Below, piece after piece: positions 9,801 through 18,620 of a stretch of 64,000 nt of DNA; position 1 is the stretch's first letter; each line of letters starts with the position of its first letter. The DNA is from Acinetobacter haemolyticus CIP 64.3 = MTCC 9819 (GTDB lineage: Bacteria; Pseudomonadota; Gammaproteobacteria; Pseudomonadales; Moraxellaceae), in NCBI RefSeq assembly GCF_000369065.1, contig NZ_KB849802.1:203263-267262 (forward strand), read 5' to 3'. The position numbers and the translations under genes were made by a program. Under the pieces are notes generated by a model. That model was not told the origin of the DNA and searched no databases. It was given only the letters and a program-made list of their open reading frames with translations.

Positions 9801-10252
9801 CTTGCAGCAAATAATGGGCTACGTGTTTGCCATTCCTTGAATAAGGTTTGAATAATTTCAACCACGGATTGATTCATAAATACGCGGCTATTACGACGCT
9901 TTGTCCAAAGCGCTGTGGCATCTTGTAGCGTCAGTCGATAAAGACTTAAAGCACCATCACTTTGTCCCTGTGCTGCGGCAGTGATGATTCCTGTTGTGCG
10001 GGTCAAGTGCCCTGTATCTGTGATCTGATCTACAGCAACTTGGCACCCTATAAACGCTTTTAATGGAATAGCGGCATTCGTTGACAGACAGATCAGCTCA
10101 GCCGTTAACCCCTGATTCAGTTGATGATTTCCATCAATCGATTGCAAAAATACTTGCGCATTGAGCATCGGATGTGAAAATTGAACTTGTATTGCACGTT
10201 TTTGCGCATTTAACCCCAGTTTTTCAAGTACATGGAATATATTTAAAAGCAT
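6848..10252 (-). CDS. vgrG: Type VI secretion tip protein VgrG
   Basis: 1134 residues. The N-terminal gp27-like region runs to about residue 430. A gp5-like OB-fold region at about 437-542 includes V-D-E-W-G-R-I-K-V-R-F, W-I-D-V-L-T-P-W-A-G and G-R-I-H-E-A-Q-R-S-P-T-R-F. The conserved G-Q-L-P-D-T-R-R-L-S-G segment follows, then a helical stretch at about 640-830 and a DUF2345-type beta region at about 857-1009. As the trimeric spike tip it carries effectors through the T6SS. The C-terminal 40 residues are unusual: an acidic tail with C-C-G-G, H-H-H and a final G-C-G. It heads an island with no other T6SS genes in view, so it is an orphan vgrG whose downstream gene is the likely cargo. Confidence 0.93.
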   Translation of the reverse strand: MLLNIFHVLEKLGLNAQKRAIQVQFSHPMLNAQVFLQSIDGNHQLNQGLTAELICLSTNAAIPLKAFIGCQVAVDQITDTGHLTRTTGIITAAAQGQSDGALSLYRLTLQDATALWTKRRNSRVFMNQSVVEIIQTLFKEWQTRSPLFAASLTLDLSGLSKDYDIRPFTMQHNELDADFIQRLLASESINSLIDEAQHIVPHNTAPIQAQKLRLIDDNQQYQALERRNIRYHRSSAAEQYDSMTSLVAQRRLQPTTVHIQRWQADALDQEDGAGSVQSTHSHSEHHDNLSLGLEDAWHFTPAWIQDLKGDDGVTASGSQQIERLNEHRNQYYNAAAKHFIAHTTVRDAYVGYWFELREHPEIDLHTAQDRNFLITAKHFYHHNNLPKELNLQVRQLLQNSQWQVRDFNNNNERQANQLTLQRYHVPIVPEYDPIRHRPIAYPQRARVVGPEGESIYVDEWGRIKVRFLFTRSEDHQHDGGAGSNNNDSDSAWIDVLTPWAGEGYGARFLPRIGEIVVIDFFDGNIDRPFVMGRIHEAQRSPTRFDIKGQLPDTRRLSGIRSQEIGGQGFNQLRFDDTSGQISTQLQSSHAATQLNLGHLSHPKVQEHSAGRGEGFELRTDAWGAVRAGKGMLISTYAQEQAIADHLEAAQAQSLLNQGYESMKMLSHIAEKQQADALNVIQRLPKFIQSLELNSKTQALNKTVNLFKNELKDDPLHALKDCGGFIKDISGFGGDTKTIIDEFNQFFADSKDAINNLKDFIENVEAHGADIVKGQLASLKDKIKQNPFESLQEVGQVLANVDIKDFDLMSTCGTFKKGNQLNVSPLQALNSLQGFMEGYTQNLESSSDAKQQEQGKIFRQALMLLASPNGIALTTPENIILQASQDIAESASGSINLSAQKNIIGHAQDKVSLFAATKGLKAFAAKGKVELQAQDDMIEAIARRVIKIISTEEKIEITSPVEIDLKAGGSQLKINKEGVFINTGGYFKVKAGQHVFESGATVNAELPSLPKNGVYSRRFDFSGLVSPELLQEGFLYKVINRAKKTEYVGVLDEDARTERVFSDNPDQIEVVLLGKNKESADKLLLVEETRTDGGSSEEACCGGDEHHHDDSEYSQVEITDESDLEHDFKHFGCGE

Positions 10253-10354
10253 TTTCTTATCGTATTCCTTTTTTATTAGGTCGAAATTTTATACAAGCCA
10301 GATCGATCTGTCTATTTTTGTTTAAAAGTGACGTATTTCATCACTAAATCAATC

Positions 10355-10384
10355 AAAAAAAATGCCCACCGAAGTGAGCATTTT
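10355..10384 (-). terminator. Terminator of gcd
   Basis: On the minus strand a 10-bp stem with one wobble pair and a TTCG tetraloop is followed by a run of T. It separates gcd from vgrG. Confidence 0.85.
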
Positions 10385-10398
10385 GAATCTAAAAGGAA

Positions 10399-12798
10399 TT
10401 AATCTGGTAAAGCATATGCAACTAAATAATCACCCATTTTGGTGCCAAAAGAACCATGTCCTCCAGCCATAATGACCACATATTGTTTGCCATTGATTTC
10501 ATAGGTCATTGGTGTTGCCTGTCCACCTGCTGGCAGACGCGCTTCCCACAATTTATCACCATTCGACACATTAAATGCTCGAATATAATTGTCTTGTGTT
10601 GCAGCAACAAACATTACATTACCAGCCGTTGATATCGGTCCACCTAAGCCTGGCACACCAATTTTCACAGGTGGTAATTGGAACAGATTTGGTAAACTGT
10701 CACGAATCGTACCAATACGTTTTTTCCATACAACATCGTGAGTTTTCAAATCCACACCAGCAACAAAGCCCCACGCAGGTTGTTTACATGGCAAACCAAA
10801 TGGTGACAAGAATGGACTGATATCAACCCCATAAGGCGTACCATACATTGGTTGCATGCCGTGCTCAGTACCCGCACCACGCGCAACAGCTTGACGATTT
10901 GGATCTGCTGGAATCAAACGACTTACAAAAGGTAATCCAATTGGATTCATCACAGCGACTTGACGATCAGCATTCACTGACATCCCGCCCCATTCGAACA
11001 CACCCAAGTTACCAGGGAAAACTAAAGTTCCATTCTCAGAAGGCGGTGTGTAAATGCCATCGTAATTGAGACGTTTGAATTGCACACGGCACATTAACTG
11101 ATCCAACATGGTGGCACCCCACATGTCTTTATCGGTTAATTTATCTTTTGGTGCTAAATTGAAATCAGAAAATGGTTGTGTTGGTGAATAAAACTCACCC
11201 TTGGTCTGTGGTCCCCATTTTACTGTTTGTGGAACTGGCTTTTCTGTAATCGGTACAACAGTCTCACCTGTTCTCCGATCCAACACAAATACGTTACCTG
11301 TTTTTGTTAGTACATAAATCGCAGGAACCGTCTGACCAGATTTATCTTGAATATCAGCTAAAGATGGTTGTGATGGTACATCCATATCCCACAAATCATG
11401 GTGTGTGGTTTGGAAATGCCAAACAAGCTTACCTGTGGTTGCATTGATGGCAAGCATTGAGTTTGCGTAACGCTCTTTCAACTCGGTACGATCACCGCCC
11501 CAGATATCAGGTGTACCCACACCAGTTGGGACATAAACAATATCAAGTTTCGCATCATAAGCAAGTGGTGCCCATGCATTTGGAGAGTTATGAACGAATG
11601 TTCCACCTTCACCCGGTAAAGCATTTGGATCTTCAGCACCTGTATCAAATGCCCATAGCAATTTACCAGTATTCACATCATAGCCACGAATCACACCTGA
11701 TGGCTCTTGGCTCGAATGGTTATCTGTTACTGAACCTGCAATGACTACAGTCGTCCCAGTCACAATACCAGGAGAAGTCGGATTGTAGCCGCCCGGATAA
11801 GCATATGGCATGAATTCTTGTAAATTCACCTCGCCATTTTCACCAAAATCTGAACATGCTTTGCCCGTATCTGCATTTACAGCAACTAAACGACCATCAT
11901 TGACAGGAACAAAGACTTTTCTTGGACACTCGGTTGAACTCGACTTTTTAGCCTGTAAACTGGTTGCAAACTTAGTCGTATTATCCGCATCGTAGTACAT
12001 CACACCACGGCAGGTTAAGTGTTGGAAAGTTTTATCCGATTTCAGCTTTGGATCAAAACGCCACTTTTCTTCACCTGTTGCAGGATCAATTGCTATTAAA
12101 TGCTGATGTGGAGTACACATAAACAGATTATTGCCAATTTTAATTGGAGTCACCTGATTCGTTGTTTCACCTGAATCGTGCTCAGTTCTAAAGTCACCGG
12201 TACGGAAAGTCCAAGCCACTTTCAGACCTTTAACGTTTTTATCATTGATCTGTGTGAGTGGTGAATAACGCTCACCGCCCTGACTGCGACCATATGCAGG
12301 CCAATCTTCAGGTGCGATCCCCTCTAATGCTTTCGCTTGCTCAGGCTGTGGCGTTTCAATAACGCCATTAATTTCTTGTGGATCATTAAATATCGAATAC
12401 ACCATCACCACAATCGCAATAGCCAAAGTCGATGACAAAGCCACTTTACTTGAGGTTAAGTTATCTATACCACGTGTAACCGCTGGTACTAACAACCACA
12501 AGCCTAAAACACCTAACACATCAAGGCGTGGTGCAAGTGCCCAGAAGTCTGTACCCACTTCCCAAACACCCCAAATTACACTCCCTAGCATTAGAGCCGC
12601 ATAGACCCATAATGGACCAGAAGCACGTTTATAAAGTTGAACTGCGACAATAAGTAACAGCACACCTGCAATTATATAATAAAAAGACCCGCCTATTGCT
12701 GCGAGCCAGATACCGCCAACGAGCAAGAACAATGCAATGAGGGCAATGATAATTACCGTCAATGTTCTAAGCCCAGATTTTGAAGCAGATTGATTCAT
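10399..12798 (-). CDS. gcd: Membrane-bound PQQ-dependent glucose dehydrogenase
   Basis: 799 residues, matching membrane quinoprotein glucose dehydrogenases. About five hydrophobic segments fill residues 12-140. A periplasmic eight-bladed PQQ propeller follows, with tryptophan-docking repeats such as G-K-L-L-W-A-F-D-T-G and G-K-L-V-W-H-F-Q, and the H-H-D-L-W-D-M-D-V-P-S-Q-P active-site region. It oxidises aldoses to aldonolactones in the periplasm and passes electrons to ubiquinone; it needs imported or self-made PQQ, whose genes are not here. The porin gene lies directly upstream on the same strand (141 bp gap), so the two probably act together in sugar uptake and oxidation. Imperfect arms ACGATGA/TCATCGT (12831-12860) lie in its leader. 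Confidence 0.95.
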   Translation of the reverse strand: MNQSASKSGLRTLTVIIIALIALFLLVGGIWLAAIGGSFYYIIAGVLLLIVAVQLYKRASGPLWVYAALMLGSVIWGVWEVGTDFWALAPRLDVLGVLGLWLLVPAVTRGIDNLTSSKVALSSTLAIAIVVMVYSIFNDPQEINGVIETPQPEQAKALEGIAPEDWPAYGRSQGGERYSPLTQINDKNVKGLKVAWTFRTGDFRTEHDSGETTNQVTPIKIGNNLFMCTPHQHLIAIDPATGEEKWRFDPKLKSDKTFQHLTCRGVMYYDADNTTKFATSLQAKKSSSTECPRKVFVPVNDGRLVAVNADTGKACSDFGENGEVNLQEFMPYAYPGGYNPTSPGIVTGTTVVIAGSVTDNHSSQEPSGVIRGYDVNTGKLLWAFDTGAEDPNALPGEGGTFVHNSPNAWAPLAYDAKLDIVYVPTGVGTPDIWGGDRTELKERYANSMLAINATTGKLVWHFQTTHHDLWDMDVPSQPSLADIQDKSGQTVPAIYVLTKTGNVFVLDRRTGETVVPITEKPVPQTVKWGPQTKGEFYSPTQPFSDFNLAPKDKLTDKDMWGATMLDQLMCRVQFKRLNYDGIYTPPSENGTLVFPGNLGVFEWGGMSVNADRQVAVMNPIGLPFVSRLIPADPNRQAVARGAGTEHGMQPMYGTPYGVDISPFLSPFGLPCKQPAWGFVAGVDLKTHDVVWKKRIGTIRDSLPNLFQLPPVKIGVPGLGGPISTAGNVMFVAATQDNYIRAFNVSNGDKLWEARLPAGGQATPMTYEINGKQYVVIMAGGHGSFGTKMGDYLVAYALPD

Positions 12799-12939
12799 AC
12801 GATCACCCTTGCATCTTTAGTATTTTAGATACGATGAAGCAAATCACTTCACCTCATCGTCAAATTCAAATCACAATGAAAACTTGCAGATGTAATCCAT
12901 TGAAATGAACTAAATCTGCAAAATTATTCAAATCAAAAA

Positions 12940-14184
12940 TTAGAAGACTGTTTGGAACTTAATTCCACCAACCCAAGTTTTGTCACCATTTTTAAGTGCA
13001 CCGACGTGATGTACGTATTGGATATTTGGACGAATCGTCAACCAATTCGTAGCGTGAATGCTGTAATACAACTCAGTGTTATATTCTTCATCCAATAAAC
13101 TATTATTTTTATCATTGGCATGAATACGCGCTACACCAAGCGCCAACTCATCTTGTGGGCGCTGATCCAATAGACCTTTATAAATCAAACCAATATTTTG
13201 CATATCTTTGACTGCATTGGTTTTTGAGTCATGAACCGTCACATTCACAAAGCCAGTCAAACCACGATCAGACTGACCGTCGTGACTAGTCAATTGTTGC
13301 TTTGCAGTAAACCAACCACCTTGTTTATGTGAGGTTTTCGCTGGGTTGGCAATTTCCACAGCATCGGCGGTACTGTAGTAATAGCCAAAACGATATTCGC
13401 CAGAAAGTGACTGTGCACCGAGTTTCGGTGTCCAAACCAATTCTGTTGGAATAATGGCACCATGTGATCCATCAGTACTTAGATTGAAGCCTTTGCCACG
13501 TTGCAAATTTTCAGGGTTATATTCATACGCTCCAATCTGCGCATACAAGTCAGGTTGCAAATTGTATTTGACGCGCAATGCCCACTGACTGACTGGCCAG
13601 TTGTACCATTGATCACCGACCCAGTTGCCCACTTGTGAACCGCATAATGCTAAATTTTGAAAATCACAGTCAAAACTATTAAAGTCAGCACCTTCGCCAA
13701 ATCGACCAACTTTAATATCTAGTGCTTGATCCAAAAATTTCTTTTTGACCCAAAGCTCTGTTAAACGCCATGTTTGCCCCCGCCCCCAAACTTCTTGTAC
13801 CGAACTTAAATGTCCTTGTAGACCATCTGCCGTTTGAGAAAGAGATTGGCCATCACGATAAGTTAAAGTGATTTGAGCCTCTGTATCTTGCCAACCTAAA
13901 ATTTTATTTAGATCAAAGTGAGTACCTAATGCCAGTTGACCTGTGTATTCATTTCCACGACTAGAATACTGTTTAGAATCTAAAACCCCTGCAAATTCGC
14001 CTGTGTAATTCGCAGAAAAGTTATAACCCTGTTCTTGTAACGCTGTGCGTTGACCGTTCCAATCACCAAACAACCATTGACCATTTGGATCAAATGCGGG
14101 AGATGCTGCTTGAGTATGGTGTGTGAAAAGACTCAATGATAGAACGGATAAACAAGAAACAATCATAGATTTAGAGATTGTCAT
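12940..14184 (-). CDS. oprB: Carbohydrate-selective porin, OprB family
   Basis: 414 residues. The signal peptide ends in T-Q-A-A-S near residue 27. The mature protein begins with the OprB hallmark P-N-G-Q-W-L-F-G-D-W-N-G-Q-R and continues as a beta-barrel with alternating aromatic strands, ending in V-F at the C-terminus as outer-membrane proteins require. OprB porins pass glucose and other sugars across the outer membrane. It lies immediately upstream of gcd, which oxidises the same substrates in the periplasm. A perfect hairpin in its leader covers the Shine-Dalgarno. Confidence 0.92.
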   Translation of the reverse strand: MTISKSMIVSCLSVLSLSLFTHHTQAASPAFDPNGQWLFGDWNGQRTALQEQGYNFSANYTGEFAGVLDSKQYSSRGNEYTGQLALGTHFDLNKILGWQDTEAQITLTYRDGQSLSQTADGLQGHLSSVQEVWGRGQTWRLTELWVKKKFLDQALDIKVGRFGEGADFNSFDCDFQNLALCGSQVGNWVGDQWYNWPVSQWALRVKYNLQPDLYAQIGAYEYNPENLQRGKGFNLSTDGSHGAIIPTELVWTPKLGAQSLSGEYRFGYYYSTADAVEIANPAKTSHKQGGWFTAKQQLTSHDGQSDRGLTGFVNVTVHDSKTNAVKDMQNIGLIYKGLLDQRPQDELALGVARIHANDKNNSLLDEEYNTELYYSIHATNWLTIRPNIQYVHHVGALKNGDKTWVGGIKFQTVF

Positions 14185-14190
14185 GTTTAC

Positions 14191-14224
14191 GTAACCTTTT
14201 ATGTTATTGTGTATAAAAGGTTAC
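14191..14224 (-). promoter_or_regulatory. Perfect 12-bp inverted repeat in the oprB leader, covering the Shine-Dalgarno
   Basis: Arms 14191-14202 and 14213-14224 are exact reverse complements around a 10-nt loop. On the mRNA the second arm contains A-A-A-A-G-G, the only Shine-Dalgarno candidate, about 10 nt before the oprB ATG. No T-run follows on the minus strand, so it is not an ordinary terminator of a minus transcript. It could be a translational switch or a protein operator. Confidence 0.55.
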
Positions 14225-14307
14225 TCTTATTTTTAAATTACAATTTATTCAAAATGTTAACGATCTGTACAATATTTTAACATTCAGTGATCATATGCGC
14301 ATATTTT

Positions 14308-15426
14308 CTACCATTTCCCTTCTCCCAAAGCTTGCCCTATAAAGGTATATACCATTTGTGATCGAGAAAACTTAATCGGACAAGCTAACTGAGGTTCTGT
14401 TTGAGATGCATTTTCCGATAATGGTACATCAACGACCCACCCCCGTTGCTGTGCCATTGGTGAAACTAATGCTTCGTCTAAACTGATCACTGGCTCCACA
14501 CAAATATCTAAACTCTGGAATACATGTTGCCATTCGGCAAAGTCTTGGGTTTTAAATTTATCTTGTAAAGCCTGTTTGACTGCTTGGCGATCGTCTGGAT
14601 TAAAAGAAGCACCTTTTGCCAAAAGTATCGGTAAATCTAGAGCAGTAGCTAATCCAGTCATAAATTGTGGCTCTAAGCTCCCCACTGAAAAATAACGACC
14701 ATCTTTTGTTTCATAATAGTCATAAAAACTCGCACCATTGAGCATGCCTTGTTCAGGACCTTGTGGCGTTTGTCCTGCCAAGCTCGCTGAAGCAGCCATA
14801 CTATTTAAACTCGCCACACAATCGGTCATCGAAATATCAATATATTGCCCGATACCACTACGTTGACGTTCAATCACTGCTGCGAGAATACCAATCACTG
14901 CATGTAATGAACCACCAGCAACATCTGCGATCTGAATTCCAAGTGGTGGAGGTCCACCATCTTGACGCCCACAATGACCCGAAACACCAGCAAGCGCTAA
15001 ATAATTAATATCATGCCCCGCACGATCTTTATAGCTTCCTGTTTGACCATACCCCGTAATAGAACAGTAAATTAAACGGGGATTGATTTCTGCTAAGGTT
15101 TCATAATCCAAACCCAGACGGCGCATCACATCAGGACGAAATTGTTCCAACACAATATCAAAATCCGAGATTTTATTTTTAATGAGCTCAATACTCGCTG
15201 GATTTTTAAGATCCAATGCAATCGACTGCTTATTTCGATTCAGATAACTATGTGCAGTGGCCTGACCGTTCGCATAAGGTGGCATAATCCTTACTAAGTC
15301 TGGACGAGTCGGTGATTCAATATGGATAACTTCTGCACCCATGTCTGCAAGATACATACTTGCGAATGGACCAGGTAACAAAGTAGAAAAATCTAGAACT
15401 TTCAATCCTTTTAATGCAGATGGCAT
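14308..15426 (-). CDS. CaiB/BaiF CoA-transferase family III protein, alpha-methylacyl-CoA racemase-like
   Basis: 372 residues, normal for the family. Motifs include V-L-D-F-S-T-L-L-P-G-P near residue 10, F-R-P-D-V-M-R-R-L-G-L at 96-106, A-G-H-D-I-N-Y-L-A-L at 136-145 and A-D-V-A-G-G at 167-172. His138 and Asp168 correspond to the His and Asp base pair of mycobacterial and human alpha-methylacyl-CoA racemase, so racemisation of 2-methylacyl-CoA esters is more likely than CoA transfer. A cytoplasmic enzyme of branched-chain acyl-CoA breakdown. It is divergent from an AraC regulator, the likely controller. Confidence 0.85.
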   Translation of the reverse strand: MPSALKGLKVLDFSTLLPGPFASMYLADMGAEVIHIESPTRPDLVRIMPPYANGQATAHSYLNRNKQSIALDLKNPASIELIKNKISDFDIVLEQFRPDVMRRLGLDYETLAEINPRLIYCSITGYGQTGSYKDRAGHDINYLALAGVSGHCGRQDGGPPPLGIQIADVAGGSLHAVIGILAAVIERQRSGIGQYIDISMTDCVASLNSMAASASLAGQTPQGPEQGMLNGASFYDYYETKDGRYFSVGSLEPQFMTGLATALDLPILLAKGASFNPDDRQAVKQALQDKFKTQDFAEWQHVFQSLDICVEPVISLDEALVSPMAQQRGWVVDVPLSENASQTEPQLACPIKFSRSQMVYTFIGQALGEGKW

Positions 15427-15640
15427 GATAATTTTTACTCATTTTGTTTAAATTTTCTTTTATACTAGGTAGGGATAAACATAAAAACAATGTCATGTTC
15501 AGCCATTTACCTTGATAGTTTCGGCAATTTAACATGTACGCATTGAGCAATTATTTTTTCTTGTCAATTGCCCAATTTGATATTTTAGACGGTTATTTAG
15601 GTCAATTATCGTGAATAGTAAAGAAACTGAAGGATTCAAT

Positions 15641-16654
15641 ATGAGCCGTGATACGATCAGCATCCACTTCGTGAATGCGGCTTTAACAGGTGTGAAACGC
15701 CTAGGCATGGACGTTGAAACATTACTTTCACATGTCGGTATAGAAGCAGAATTATTGCGGCAACCTAAAGCTCGAATCTCCCCAGAGCAATATACTCGCT
15801 TTGTTAAAATGTTATGGATGGTGACCCAAGACGAACATGTCGGTTTTGATATCCAACCTCGTCGCTTAGGTACATTCGCAATCATGTGCCAATTGATTAT
15901 TCATTCAAAAACACTCGGTCAGGCACTTGAGCTTTCATCACAATTCTACAAACTGTTTGGTGACGAATGGTCTGTAAGTTTAGAGCGTGACAAACATGAA
16001 GCGCGCTTAGTTCCTCACATCCCAAAATCACTCGATCCAGATCATTTTATTACTGAAAGTATGCTGATGATTTGGCATGGTCTTGCATCTTGGTTGATTG
16101 AACGTCGTTTGCCCTTAGAACGCGTACATTTTGGTTATGAGCGCCCAAGCCATGCCGATGAATATGATGCATTGTTCTTTGCACCTGTCATGCAGTTCGA
16201 TGCACCGCGTACAGAGATTACGTTTGCGGCAGATTATCTTGATTTACCAATTCGCCAAGATGAAAATACTTTAGAAGAGTTCTTAAAAGCAGCGCCAGCG
16301 CAGCTTCTAGTGAAATTCAAAAATACCAACTCGCTCACTTCTCGTATCCGCGATGTATTGAAGAGTCAAATTGGTGAAGAAATGCCGACACTCAATGATG
16401 TAGCGTCGATGTTGTATTTATCCCCTCAAACCTTACGTCGTCGTTTAGCTGCCGAAGGTAAGAGCTATCAAGGTGTCAAAGATGCTCTGCGTCGTGATGC
16501 TGCAATTCACTTATTGTTAACACCGAATCTCACACTTGAAGATGTGGCTCAACAAGTGGGCTTCAGTGAAACCAGCACCTTCCACCGCGCCTTTAAAAAA
16601 TGGACAGGTGTTACCCCTGGTTTATATCGTCAGTTGCATGGGCATCATTCATAA
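15641..16654 (+). CDS. AraC family transcriptional regulator (OruR/ArgR-like sensor domain)
   Basis: 337 residues from the ATG at 15641. This start is preferred to an upstream GTG at 15611 because AAGGA lies 6 bases before it. The N-terminal two-thirds is the Arabinose_bd/PF12625-type sensing domain found in OruR/ArgR-like and fatty-acid-linked regulators. The C-terminal 90 residues hold the double helix-turn-helix, with S-P-Q-T-L-R-R-R-L and V-A-Q-Q-V-G-F-S-E-T-S-T-F-H-R-A-F-K-K-W-T-G. It is transcribed away from the racemase-like gene, suggesting local control of acyl-CoA catabolism. The ligand is unknown. Confidence 0.88.
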   Translation: MSRDTISIHFVNAALTGVKRLGMDVETLLSHVGIEAELLRQPKARISPEQYTRFVKMLWMVTQDEHVGFDIQPRRLGTFAIMCQLIIHSKTLGQALELSSQFYKLFGDEWSVSLERDKHEARLVPHIPKSLDPDHFITESMLMIWHGLASWLIERRLPLERVHFGYERPSHADEYDALFFAPVMQFDAPRTEITFAADYLDLPIRQDENTLEEFLKAAPAQLLVKFKNTNSLTSRIRDVLKSQIGEEMPTLNDVASMLYLSPQTLRRRLAAEGKSYQGVKDALRRDAAIHLLLTPNLTLEDVAQQVGFSETSTFHRAFKKWTGVTPGLYRQLHGHHS

Positions 16655-16673
16655 AAATCAGTACATGGATCGT

Positions 16674-17226
16674 TTAAGAATATTTAGGCGATCCATTCAT
16701 TGAATTAAGAAATTCTGCTGCTTCTCTTGGAGAAGTCAGATGAATAAATCGAATATGCTGGTATTTTGGATCCTGCATCATCGTCAAATATCTTTGTTTA
16801 TTTTGTGGATATTTCTGAAACATCCAAAGAAAAATTGATTTTTTTGAGAACATCATCCTCCAACTTTCTCTATTATTCGAGTTTTTCCATAGTGGCTTCC
16901 TACTGAGAGCACGCCATACAGTTCGTTTGGTTAAACGATATAAATTTACAGAAAATGCATAATCGAGCCAAATAACAGTATCAACCTCAGACCAAATCAT
17001 TTCGATACTGCGCGTATACAGGTTATCAATCACCCTAACCAGTTGAAGCATCATCCATTGCTATTTTAAGTTTCATAAATAAGGCCTCGTTTGAAGATTC
17101 CTGCCAATCATCTAACCAAAGCAAATCATCCAATTCTATATATTGTAGTTGTCGTTTGTATGCCAACTTGCGAGCAAGTGTAGACTTACCCGAGCCTGTT
17201 GTACAAATGATATTAATAAATTTCAT
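16674..17226 (-). pseudogene. Frameshifted small P-loop ATPase (adenylate kinase/FlaR-like)
   Basis: Two overlapping frames together give one protein of about 183 residues. The first (17226 to 17035) has a P-loop start, S-T-L-A-R-K-L-A and I-E-L-D-D-L-L-W-L-D-D-W-Q, and stops after A-S-T-G. The second continues with V-I-D-x-x-Y-T-R, W-L-D-Y, R-K-P-L-W-K-N-S-N-N-R-E-S-W and a normal C-terminus. Removing one base (T at 17036 on the plus strand) restores G-W-V-I-D-N. The Walker A motif also has Cys where its first Gly belongs (C-T-T-G-S-G-K-S), which supports loss of function, although a sequencing error could explain the frameshift alone. The role of intact relatives is not known. Confidence 0.8.
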
Positions 17227-17404
17227 TAAGATAATTTTGTTGAATTATGACCGTATATTTTACTAAATATTTCATCTTTTCAACAGTCAACTGAATTGGC
17301 GAAAAACATCAAACTTGCCAATGTTTATCATCATTGCACTGACACTTAAATTGAGTACACTCGAAGCACAATGATTTTAATTTAAGGCAATACAAGGAAC
17401 AGCT

Positions 17405-18610
17405 ATGAGCGAGGCCTATATTATTGATGCCATTCGCACACCACGCGGAAAAGGAAAAAAAGACGGCTCATTACATGAAGTAAAACCAATTACTTTACTC
17501 ACAACATTATTGAATGAATTACAACAACGCCATCAACTCGACACATCTAAAGTCGATGATATCGTTCTCGGTTGTGTGACACCAATTGGTGATCAAGGTG
17601 GGGATATTGCCAAAACTGCTGCGATTGCTGCAGGTTGGAATGATGATGTCGCAGGCGTACAAATCAACCGTTTCTGTGCTTCTGGTTTAGAAGCGGTGAA
17701 CTTGGCAGCACAAAAAGTTCGTTCAGGTTGGGAAGATGTTGTGGTTGCTGGCGGTGTGGAGTCAATGTCACGCATTCCAATGGGTTCAGATGGTGGTCCA
17801 TGGGCGCTTGATCCTGAAACCAATTTGAAATCGTCTTTTGTTCCACAAGGTGTAGGCGCAGACTTGATTGCAACTTTAGATGGTTATAGCCGTGCAGATG
17901 TAGATGCATTTGCGGTCGGTTCGCAACAAAAGGCTGCTGCCGCTCAGGCAAATGGTTATTTCGATAAATCAGTTGTGCCTGTGAAAGATCATGCAGGTGT
18001 AACAATCTTAGAAAAAGACGAATTTATCAAAGGAAATACCACAGTTGAAGGTTTAGCAAAACTGAATGCTAGCTTTGAAATGATGGGTCAAATGGGCTTC
18101 GATGCTGTTGCTTTACAGAAGTATCCTGAAGCTCAAAAAATTAATCACGTTCATCATGCAGGTAACTCATCAGGTATCGTAGATGGTGCTGCGGTGGTGT
18201 TATTGGCTTCTGAAAAAGCAGTCAAAGTGCAAGGTTTAAAACCTCGTGCCAAGGTGCTTGCAACTGCATTAGTCGGTACAGATCCAACCATTATGCTGAC
18301 TGGTCCTGCCCCTGCCGCACGTAAAGCATTAGAAAAAGCAGGCTTGAGCATCGACGATATTGATTTATTTGAAGTGAATGAAGCTTTTGCAGCGGTGGTG
18401 ATGCGTTTTATTACAGAACTGAAAGTTCCTGCTGAGAAAGTCAACGTCAATGGTGGTGCGATTGCGATGGGACATCCATTGGGTGCAACGGGTGCCATGA
18501 TTCTAGGAACTTTGCTAGATGAATTAGAGCGTCAAGGTAAAAAACGTGGTCTAGCAACATTATGTGTCGGTGGTGGTATGGGTATCGCTACCATTATCGA
18601 GTTGGTGTAA
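17405..18610 (+). CDS. Acetyl-CoA C-acyltransferase (thiolase)
   Basis: 401 residues. Nucleophile Cys91 lies in [17 protein letters not shown] follows. The C-terminal G-H-P-L-G-A-T-G-A and C-V-G-G-G-M-G carry the catalytic His and second Cys. It cleaves 3-ketoacyl-CoA with CoA in beta-oxidation (or runs the reverse condensation). AAGGAAC precedes the ATG. The multifunctional FadB/FadJ-like gene starts 10 bp downstream, so the two form an alpha/beta fatty-acid oxidation pair in the thiolase-first order of fadIJ. I leave the symbol open because fadA, fadI and related paralogs cannot be separated by eye. Confidence 0.92.
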   Translation: MSEAYIIDAIRTPRGKGKKDGSLHEVKPITLLTTLLNELQQRHQLDTSKVDDIVLGCVTPIGDQGGDIAKTAAIAAGWNDDVAGVQINRFCASGLEAVNLAAQKVRSGWEDVVVAGGVESMSRIPMGSDGGPWALDPETNLKSSFVPQGVGADLIATLDGYSRADVDAFAVGSQQKAAAAQANGYFDKSVVPVKDHAGVTILEKDEFIKGNTTVEGLAKLNASFEMMGQMGFDAVALQKYPEAQKINHVHHAGNSSGIVDGAAVVLLASEKAVKVQGLKPRAKVLATALVGTDPTIMLTGPAPAARKALEKAGLSIDDIDLFEVNEAFAAVVMRFITELKVPAEKVNVNGGAIAMGHPLGATGAMILGTLLDELERQGKKRGLATLCVGGGMGIATIIELV

Positions 18611-18620
18611 GGAGAGCAAC

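Noticed and set aside
6848..10252. Complete T6SS cluster suspected around vgrG
   Set aside because: No tss structural genes, hcp or PAAR gene is found in the window; only vgrG and its cargo genes are present.
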